Positions 56,579 through 64,000 of a stretch of 64,000 nt of DNA are shown here, in pieces. Origin of the DNA: Paragyromitra xinjiangensis. Its lineage: Eukaryota > Ascomycota > Pezizomycetes > Pezizales > Discinaceae. The notes under the pieces were generated by a model. It made no database searches and was not told where the DNA came from. It saw only the letters and a program-made list of their open reading frames with translations. The DNA lies in assembly GCA_038503065.1 (NCBI GenBank), contig JBCAMK010000012.1:620001-684000 (forward strand). Reading direction: 5' to 3'. Position numbers and translations under genes: made by a program. Each line of letters starts with the position of its first letter. Within the stretch, counting starts at the first letter, position 1.

Positions 56579-57332
56579 TTTTTTCGTGTGTTTGTTTCTT
56601 AGTTTACCGCCCTTTGAATGGAACGGGAGAAGTCTGGTAATCAACAAAATGCAAGCAGAGAATCAGCGAGATTGGAAGCGCGACGACAAAATTTATGCAG
56701 AGAACAAGCTTCCACACCACTCCTGCCAAACCAGTCTAGGGCAACCATCCAGGCTACCCTTCTGTTCGGTGGCACGCGAACACCTAACAAACCGTGGTTA
56801 GTCCCTGTTACGATGTGTTATAGGAATACAGGCTTGCTTCAATTTTATACTCTTGACTGTTCTCTAGCAGCTGTACAAAAGTGCCTGGTGAGCGCCAGCA
56901 ACGCCCTGAAGCCTTGCTAAGCCTATTCTAGTTTTATGCTGACGACGTACAGACAGGAACCTAGGTCATTGAGGTGAGAGCCGTGAGAGAGTTTTGGCGT
57001 ATGTCTAATGGCGAGTGATAACGGGTGCTTGGGAATAAGAACCCTAGGTAACAACTACCTGGGTGGTGTGCATCTTGATGCACCATTCACAGCGCGCCGT
57101 TAAGGACAACACAACATGTGTCAATATGCGGCTCTATGCTCCCGACAACACAACGTTCTCGCCAAGGACGGCTGAACGTATCCCTAACCCTGTATGCACG
57201 TGCAACTAAGGCACGGGACTTCTCAACAATTCCAACATCATTCCCATTCTTCCGTCAGCCTTTTTAAAGCACAGTGTTCCCTGGGTTGGATTAACGATCT
57301 TATTTATTCTCTGATTACCAGGAAACTTTACG

Positions 57333-58380
57333 ATGTCTACGAAATCGTTTGCGACGTCTACTGTGATGGATTTGATCGATATCAATCAGCAGAGCCTGCT
57401 CAGTGCGTCTACCCTACCCAGGCGAGAAAGAGCATGAGGTAGAGAATGAAGAGCTGACCATCAGAAATTTGTAGTTGCTGCTGGGTCAATTGTATTCAAT
57501 CCCGTATTTTGGAAGTAAGAGCGCTTTTCTCCACTGGTGATCGAGTTGATGGTGCTGACATTTTTGACCTTCAGTGTCGCTGCAAGACAAGGTTTGTCTC
57601 GTTCATTGGGGCTTTTTGAGGGCTTGGAATAAGTGGACTAAACAGAGACAACGCATAAACAGAGTATCACAATAAGGTTCTCACTAAGTTATTCGGGGGT
57701 AACCCACGCTATGGCTGCTACTTTCTCGCGGTGGTGATCTTCGGGATTGGGATTTTGCGTGATACTCTGTGCGTATTTTTCCCTCTCCCTGCCCCGCTTT
57801 CTGAGCTGGATCATTTAATTAATAGTGATTGGTTATGTAGTTATGAGCGCGCCCTCCGCGACCAGCCAGCGCTCGACATCCTGCAGACAGATACTGTCAA
57901 GGTGGCTGCTGCAGGGCTATTTCTGACTGGAAACGTGCTCGTCTTGACGTCCATGTGGGCGCTGGGTCTGACCGGGACATATCTTGGTACGTAGTACATA
58001 AATCATTTTTAGGATTACCTATTTGAAGTAGATTATGCCTGGTTCTGACTTGTTTGATGAATTAACAGGTGACTACTTCGGCATTCTCATGGATGCCCGC
58101 GTCACTGGCTTTCCGTTCAATGTAACGGATGCACCGATGTACTATGGCTCAACCTTGTCGTTTTTGGCGACAGCATTGTGGTTCGCGAAGCCAGCGGGGA
58201 TTGCGTTAACTGTATTGGTTTTTGTGGTTTATAAATTCGCTTTGATGTTTGAGGAGTATGTTCCAATCCGCTTTACTGCCCTAGAAGAACGTGGCTAACA
58301 TTTCTTCCCTAAAAAACAGCCCCTTCACCGCGGAGATCTACGCCAAGCGTGAGCGCGCTAGGGCCGGAAAGAAGAACTAA
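57333..58380 (+). CDS. OPI3: Phospholipid methyltransferase Opi3
   Basis: Opi3 carries out the last two methylations converting phosphatidylethanolamine derivatives to phosphatidylcholine in the ER membrane. The seven exons are 57333-57402, 57475-57514, 57575-57591, 57663-57768, 57841-57986, 58069-58255 and 58320-58380, encoding 208 aa (yeast Opi3 is 206). Exon 3 is only 17 nt. Conserved blocks are FNPVFWN, EYHNKVLTKLFGGNPRYGCY, FGIGILRDTLYERALRDQPA, GTYLGDYFGILMDARVTGFP and FTAEIYAKRERARAGKKN. At least three hydrophobic segments fit the membrane topology. Every intron was needed to restore the frame. The acceptor of intron 1 has two AG choices; the later one fits the phase. The promoter lies in the repeat-rich block upstream. 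Confidence 0.93.
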
Positions 58381-59005
58381 GCAATCCAGGAATCAATCTG
58401 GGGGGAGGGAAATATAGTTATAATAACTGTTTAGGTAGAGTGATATGGGGTAGACATGGAGTTACGGCGGTTCATTTTTTAACAAAAGCGGGCGCATTGT
58501 TTGTGGTATAGGAAAAAGAAGATTTTGGGGATTCAACTCTCCGCAGGTCTTGGGGGTAAAATGAGGAGATAACTATACCAATGAGATATCAGGAGGATCT
58601 ATTCTACAGATATGTGCAATTCAGAAAATTCATATTAGTAGTGCCATGATATCCTAAAGATTGGAATTGTGGAACTGATATAAATTCGGGAAGCTGGACC
58701 TGATCCTGCAGTGCTGGGGCAGCTCAAGAACCCCTCCATGGGAGCTAAGCGTACTGGTGGAAAGGAGGAGACGGTATCAACCTATGTGACGTCAAGGATT
58801 TGGTCTAGAGAAACGGCCCCAAGATGCTGAAGTTGCGCCACTAAACCGGAGTGAAACAAAGGTATCATTTGCCCATTAACTTCAATTTAGATAGAACTTA
58901 TTTCCCAGTGACTGTCTAATAAAAACGAAATTTAAGATATATAAGTATGGTATCAGTCTTGAATAGTCCTCTGCACACATAAGTTAGCGATATTGTCGAG
59001 CGGAT
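58381..59005. other. Convergent 3' region OPI3/BET5
   Basis: About 620 bp of AT-rich 3' sequence between two converging genes. No element was recognised. Confidence 0.6.
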
Positions 59006-59830
59006 TTAGTAGAGGATTGTCCTCACAATAAAGCTGTCTAGTCCCATTTCGAAAAGCTCCACAGCAACACCTTCTCCGCCAGGATGCTCGACAGCTGGTA
59101 AAGTGTTAGCGCGACGCTTCCTTCATAACTACGCACAGTTTGTGACTTACGAGAAAGAGGATTCTTGACAACTGAAATTCTAGTCAGCTAAGATCACATA
59201 CATCTAAGGTTCATCTCGAGAGGATGTACCGAATTCGACGTAAAGATTAACATATATCTGATGCAACACAACTCGGAGATTGTTCATTTTGACATCACTC
59301 AACAAGACAAACTTCAGGTTTGTAGGCGTCTCGTAATAGTGAAGCTTGTAGGCTCCTGTCCGATAAGATATAAATGAATCGTCACTAGCTGCCACAATCA
59401 GCTTGAGTGGGATATGGTGAGGAAAATTGAACTAACGGCCCCGAGAGCTTCCGCACCATATTTCGTAGTGAGAAGACAACCCCGAATATCAGCTTCGCGT
59501 CGTCTTGTACACTTAATCGTCCGCCGGGGTGGCTAGGGGCGGCATCATTGCTCCGTAGCAAGGTGGACCCCGCAGATGAGCGCTTATCGGCTGTGAGAGA
59601 AACGGGAGAGTCAGTCGCTGAAGTGCCGGATGTGGCAGATGTGGGTCGAAATCTGTCCCGCTGTTGGTGCCATTGCTTAGTGTAGATGCATTCGCCTATA
59701 TTATAGCTTGGTGGTCAGCAATATTGACTGAGTGGAGGTTTGAAACATCAGCTGTGGAGGTAAACAAAGGAGAGGTGACGATCCGAGACTTACAATGCCT
59801 ATCGAAGATGTAGAAGGAATAGATTGTCAT
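59006..59830 (-). CDS. BET5: TRAPP complex subunit Bet5
   Basis: Bet5 is a longin-fold core subunit of the TRAPP complexes, which activate Ypt1 in ER-to-Golgi traffic. The five exons are 59830-59794, 59695-59437, 59384-59230, 59171-59151 and 59094-59006, encoding 186 aa. The start MTIYSFYIFDRHCECIYTKQ, then AKLIFGVVFSLRNMVRKLSG, FISYRTGAYKLHYYETPTNL, KFVLLSDVKMNNLRVVLHQI, YVNLYVEFVVKNPLSPVEHP and LDSFIVRTIL are typical. Residues about 30-75 are a Ser/Thr/Asp-rich insertion, common in filamentous fungi and absent from animal TRAPPC1. Exon 4 is only 21 nt. The gene is recognisable only after splicing because its longest single frame is 63 codons. Confidence 0.94.
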
Positions 59831-60235
59831 GATGGTCCCAAGCTCGTGATGATGGGGTTGAGAGAAAAGAGCTATTTCTTGTAGCTCTGGTGGACATGAA
59901 ATGTGACTTTCAGTAGGGTAACATTATTTACTGGGGATAGTATAGAACTTTACAGCTACGAAGGCAATTATACCTCTTCGTGCGAAGGTGTGATGTTCGA
60001 AGATTGAGGCCAAGCCATAGTTCTCGTGGTGGTTAAAACCCACGGATTATCATTCGTAAACTTCGCTTTAAGAACATAGTAGAGTAAAACAATACAAAAT
60101 TTTACAAATTAGAAGCGCAACATTGTGGGTTTTTAACCAACGATGCCGGGTCTGGTAGGAAATCTCAGGGTCGTGTTTTTAGGCAAAGGGAAACAATTAT
60201 TTATTATAAACCTGCGAAATTGGGTGGATAATTCT
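59831..60235. other. BET5 promoter and NSE2 3' region
   Basis: About 400 bp between two minus-strand genes, AT-rich near 60.05-60.1 kb. No further feature was recognised. Confidence 0.5.
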
Positions 60236-61427
60236 TCACTCCTCATCACTATCAATATCCAAGACCTTCGCCTTTCCCCTCCCCATTCTTTTCTTTATCT
60301 TCTCGTTCTTCACGGCCACGACCTGTTCCTGTTTGTTTTGTGGCGAGTCATCGACATCTACCATTTCTTCGTCTTCATCATCCTCTTCCCGGTTGTCATT
60401 GTCTTCTTCTTCCTGCCGTCTTCTCTCAGCCCTCTGAGCTGCCCTCTTAACATCTCTCTCGAGTACCAGGTCTGGTCTCAACATGGTCATCGCTAATCGT
60501 TGTGGGCAACCAGGAACAGGACAGCCAGCAATGCCTCCAGACGCTTTAAGGTAATCCTCGACAGCCGACTTTTCGAAAGAGTGAGGACAAACAGTAGATG
60601 TAACCGGGTGCTCAAAACGCTTAAGAGTTAGTGGACAATTATAAGACTGTTTCGCTTGTGCAATCTCGATATCTGAGTCTTCATCATCATCCTGATGAGC
60701 CTGACTTTTTCTTCGGCCGCCTTCCAGGTGTTTAAACCAGGTGCTGGCTCTAGGCATGTTATTATGCTGGTCGGGGTGTTGCGCATTCCATAGGTATTGA
60801 CGGAATGCGACATATTCAGCTACTTCACCATACCTGTTTCATGGTTAGTATTTGCTTCGTGATGATGTTTTCTTCCAGGGTACAGAAAACATACTTGGTT
60901 GTCATGCTCAAAGCCTCATAATCCTGTGTCTTTTTACTCAACCCATCTTCGTATTTCCCTAAGATTCCATCTCTCTCCCCTGCAATCGTTGTAGCATCAT
61001 GCTCATTCTCCTCTCCCTCCCTCTGGCGTCTTCTCGCTTCTCTTCCTCTGTCGCGGAAACTCTGAACAACAGATGACAAAACAGCCTTCATATCTATAGC
61101 CCTGTGACTAGCGTCCACGACACCCCTAGCCATTTCCTCTAGTTCATCGAGAAGGATCTGTTTCTTGGCTTGTTCTTCATCGTGATCGTCCTTACCAACT
61201 GGGACGAGCTCACCCAGGTCTGCAGCAGCGCTACCGAGCGTGTTGACAGTGTCAGCGAGGTTCTTCACAAGTTTGTCTATGGCTGTTTGGCGACCGGCTC
61301 CATCGCCGAGGGTTGTAAGTTGCTGGAGCTGATTCGCTGACAGCGGGATGTACGGGGGCTCGTATGGTGGAAGAGGAGTAGGACCACGAGCATGCTGTTG
61401 CTGGGTGAGGCGACGGGAGGGACCCAT
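60236..61427 (-). CDS. NSE2: SUMO E3 ligase Nse2/Mms21 of the Smc5/6 complex
   Basis: Nse2 (Mms21) sumoylates targets in DNA repair as part of Smc5/6. Two exons, 61427-60895 and 60833-60236, encode about 376 aa. The N-terminal half is helical and binds Smc5 (LQQLTTLGDGAGRQTAIDKL; GVVDASHRAIDMKAVLSSVV). The SP-RING lies at about 243-295: YNCPLTLKRFEHPVTSTVCP with HSFEKSAVEDYL, then CPVPGCPQRLAM. The zinc ligands C260 (TVCPH), H262, C282 and C287 are in place. The C-terminus is a long acidic tail (EDDEDEEMVDVDDSP) ending in a KKRMGRGKAKVLDID basic patch, and such tails vary. The intron is 61 nt. The start lies 205 bp from LCB3 on the opposite strand, so the two share a divergent promoter. Confidence 0.88.
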
Positions 61428-61632
61428 GGTTGTGGATGTTCAATGGGGAGAGGGATAAGTCCGGATGCCCGTTGTACCTTCGCCTCCAACCTAACACGAA
61501 TCCGTCAACCCACAACGTCAAAGGCGAACCTCAACCTCACAGACGTTTTCTGGCCCCACCTGTGTCTGCATACAGTCACCACCCGTTATCACTGTAAAAT
61601 AATATTCGAGGTTCAACGAATTGGTGCCGAAA

Positions 61633-63632
61633 ATGGGTGCTGCCCAGCCTGACGCGGCTACAGAAGTCGAGAAGGGCCATACTAAGGTCGATGCTGGATT
61701 ACTTCCAAGAGATCATTGTAAGGGAATCAGGTTCTGGAAGAGCTGCGGATTTCATTAACCAGAGTTTTGTGCCTAGATAAATATAGATTACCTCGATGGA
61801 GATATATGGCGCGACAAAAACTGTTACCCCTGGTCAGATGGGAGACACCATATCTTGCATATGTCCAGGCAAGTATTAAGCCAACAACTATTGTTCCTTC
61901 AAACAGGGCTTAATATTGACTATTTTCATGTATATAGGAGTCTTGCAGAACGCCTTTTCTCGATTCGTACTTTGCACTCACAGCCAACCTTGGGACTCAT
62001 ACCTTCTTCATGATAATGCTGCCCATATTATTTTGGTTTGGATACACAAGTCTCGGACGAGGGTTAGTCTTTTCTCGGACAAGACCTGTTAGAAATATTT
62101 CTTACAATTCTGGGGCGTGCTAGAATAGTTCACATATTAGCTTCAGGAGTATTTTTCAGCGGTTTCCTGAAAGATCTTTTATGGTGAGAATCATCCGGGG
62201 CCGAAAGTTCAGTTGTTATGGCTCACTGACCCTTTCAAAAGTCTCCCACGACCTCTTTCACCTCCCCTCCATAGAATCACAATGTCTGGATCAGCGGCTC
62301 TCGAATACGGGTTTCCAAGCACACATTCTACCAATGCCGTCTCCGTAGCATTATATGGCATATTGACTCTCCGGTCCAGTCCCAATCTATCTCCAGCTCT
62401 GCGATTTTCTCTTGAAGCCTTGGCATGGGTTTACGCAGTGTCAATTGTTCTAGGTCGGCTCTATTGCGGTATGCATGGTTTTCTGGATGTCACCGTTGGT
62501 ATTGCACTGGGCGCTTTTCTAGCAATCACCGATTGGGTATCCCGAGATACGATTGATGCGTTTGTATTCAGTGGATCTTGGCAAGTGCCTGTGGTTTTTA
62601 TCGTGACCATCATAGTTCTAGTAAGGATTCATCCCGAGCCGGCTGACTCATGCCCTTGTTTTGATGATGGGGTTGCGTTTGCTGCAGTGGTGATGGGGTG
62701 TGATGTGGGACATTGGCATTATGCACGAAGCTCTTGGAGTTGGAATGAGCCTGTACCTGCAACGGTGCCGTATTCTTATGAGGAACTGGGCCTGACGAAA
62801 AGTATTCTTAGGGTTGTCGCTGGTGAGTTTGAAAACGCCACAGTTCCTTAGCTACGATTGTACATAATGTTGAGTGGTACTTACGTGCATACCAGGAGTT
62901 TGCGTCATCTTTGCTTGGAGGGAGATCATGAAACCAACCCTGCACTATCTCTTGCCTCCTCTCTATAGAGTTATCGAGAGTATTGGTTTGTCGTTACCAC
63001 GGAAGCATTTTACGCCAGCTTCGTATGCCATCTGTTCTTTCTCCTTGTTAACTTTCCTTATCATCTTCCCCTGGGCTACTGACATCAGCGAATAGGGAAT
63101 ATAAAAAGGTTCCTCGTTTGCCTGACGATACTCTTTTCGGGCTGAGCGAAATCCCAACACTAATTCACAATATTCGTCGTCCGCGCTCCGATTCTGTTGG
63201 GCCCCAATCTGCGGCAGATGCTTACGAGACGCTTGCATATCGCGAAAAGAGGCGTCGGGAAAGTATTGGGACAAGCCAATCTCGATCGCCTTCAGTTGCT
63301 AGAGATGTGGCAAAATACGAGAATGAAATGGGAAATGGAAAAGTTGATGTTAAAGCACTAGTTAATCCAGACCATGACGATTCTAGTGATGAGGAGAGGG
63401 CGGAAGCAGAAGTTTTTATGGGAATTGAAAAGCCTAGGGTTAGGTACGATGTTGAGGTTGTGACGAAACTTGTGGTCTATTCTGGTAAGTTCTTGGCTGC
63501 TCAAATAATTGTAGTGTAAGAGTTACACCTAACATTAGGGTAGGTATTGCCTGGTTTGCGGTGGAAGGTATCCCAATCTTCTTGGAGGTTATTGGGCTCG
63601 GGATCGCCAATCGGAGGTTTGAGGCAAGGTAG
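61633..63632 (+). CDS. LCB3: Dihydrosphingosine-1-phosphate phosphatase
   Basis: Lcb3 dephosphorylates long-chain base phosphates in the ER and feeds ceramide synthesis; it is a PAP2-family protein. The eight exons are 61633-61717, 61777-61868, 61938-62062, 62124-62183, 62242-62822, 62896-63022, 63096-63484 and 63544-63632, encoding 515 aa. The three catalytic motifs are KDLLCLPRP (117-125), PSTH (146-149) and GRLYCGMHGFLD (R-x5-H-x3-D). Hydrophobic segments before and after them give a multi-pass membrane protein. Intron 2 is of the GC-AG type (CAG/GCAAGT). A Ser-rich, charged insert (RRPRSDSVGPQSAADAYETL) precedes the last membrane part, as in fungal members. It is divergent from NSE2. Confidence 0.93.
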
Positions 63633-64000
63633 TTGGTATTTAAAGATTTTATGCTACTTATATATTTCTACTTTTTATCACGTAGTTTACTTTGGCGAAG
63701 CGGGTAATAGTATGTTATAATTAACGATCTCAGTTTAATAATGAAAATAATGGAGATATGTCTGTACTAGGTGCCTATCTCTGTTGGCTTTCCCGCGGTT
63801 GCTACTACAATTGGCGGCTTTGCCTGTGTGTAGTTACCGGTGTCGTCCGTGTTTGTTGAAAATACAAGCCCTGCGTAGAAGTGTCACTACTGTTATCCCC
63901 CGAGGTTATGCAGGGATGTCCACGCCATTATTATTTATGCTCTATAATGGAAGAGCCATTTCATGCCCAGAGAAAATACCTGCATTACTAAAGCTTATTT
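63633..64000. other. LCB3 3' flank to the window edge
   Basis: 368 bp of AT-rich 3' sequence. No gene or repeat is recognised before the edge. Confidence 0.5.

Larger units (their letters stand above)
54329..57332. other. Gene-free repeat block between the Cys-rich gene and OPI3
   Basis: Three kilobases without a recognised gene. It holds the foldback and MITE-like elements listed separately (54616-55975), a telomere-like minisatellite and a tRNA-like A box near 56.56 kb. The ORF at 56618-56920 shows no known domain. The last 300 bp are probably the OPI3 promoter. Confidence 0.6.

Overview
The window comes from a nuclear genome of a filamentous ascomycete (Pezizomycotina-like). The genes carry short introns (about 45 to 140 nt, mostly 50 to 70) with GTRNGT-like donors and CTRAC/CTAAY branch sites. 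They encode fungal families such as Sec72, Cut12-type spindle pole body protein, Smp3, Opi3 and Lcb3. The species cannot be named from the sequence; an early-diverging Pezizomycotina lineage is possible but not shown. I found no complete tRNA, no rRNA and no CRISPR.

Left part (1-17.7 kb): an almost gene-free edge with a degraded RING-like ORF, then RPA49 (RNA polymerase I), SEC72 (ER translocation), ESS2/DGCR14 (spliceosome-associated), a 2.7 kb non-coding stretch, GCN2 (amino-acid starvation kinase, minus strand) and CUT12 (spindle pole body). Middle-left (17.7-31.4 kb): a repeat-containing gap with a tiny LINE tail bounded by a 13 bp target-site duplication, then four minus-strand genes: ribosomal proteins RPS17 and RPL39, the DEAH helicase DHR1 (small-subunit ribosome biogenesis) and a WHIM-motif chromatin protein. 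RPA49, RPS17, RPL39, DHR1 and GCN2 all act in making or controlling ribosomes and translation, but they are not contiguous.

Middle-right (31.4-44.8 kb): a divergent PIP-kinase-fold protein, the chromatin remodeller INO80 (8 exons, about 1626 aa), SMP3 (GPI fourth mannose) and SKP1 (SCF ubiquitin ligase adaptor). Accessory-looking region (44.8-57.3 kb): two tandem F-box/ankyrin paralogues downstream of SKP1, FAU1 (folate salvage), an orphan ORF, a secreted Cys-rich single-pass membrane protein, and a 3 kb gene-free block. That block holds at least four inverted-repeat (MITE or foldback) elements, one of which encloses a telomere-like 20 bp minisatellite. Right end (57.3-64 kb): four compact housekeeping genes: OPI3 (phosphatidylcholine synthesis), BET5 (TRAPP), NSE2/MMS21 (SUMO ligase of Smc5/6) and LCB3 (sphingoid-base phosphate phosphatase, with a GC-AG intron).

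Exon boundaries were set by eye from splice signals, reading-frame phase and family conservation. All multi-exon models given here sum to whole codons. I see no clearly new multi-gene system. The observations most worth a second look are the inverted-repeat cluster at 54.6-56.0 kb, the LINE tails, the F-box/ankyrin pair, the atypical PIP kinase and the Cys-rich surface protein.
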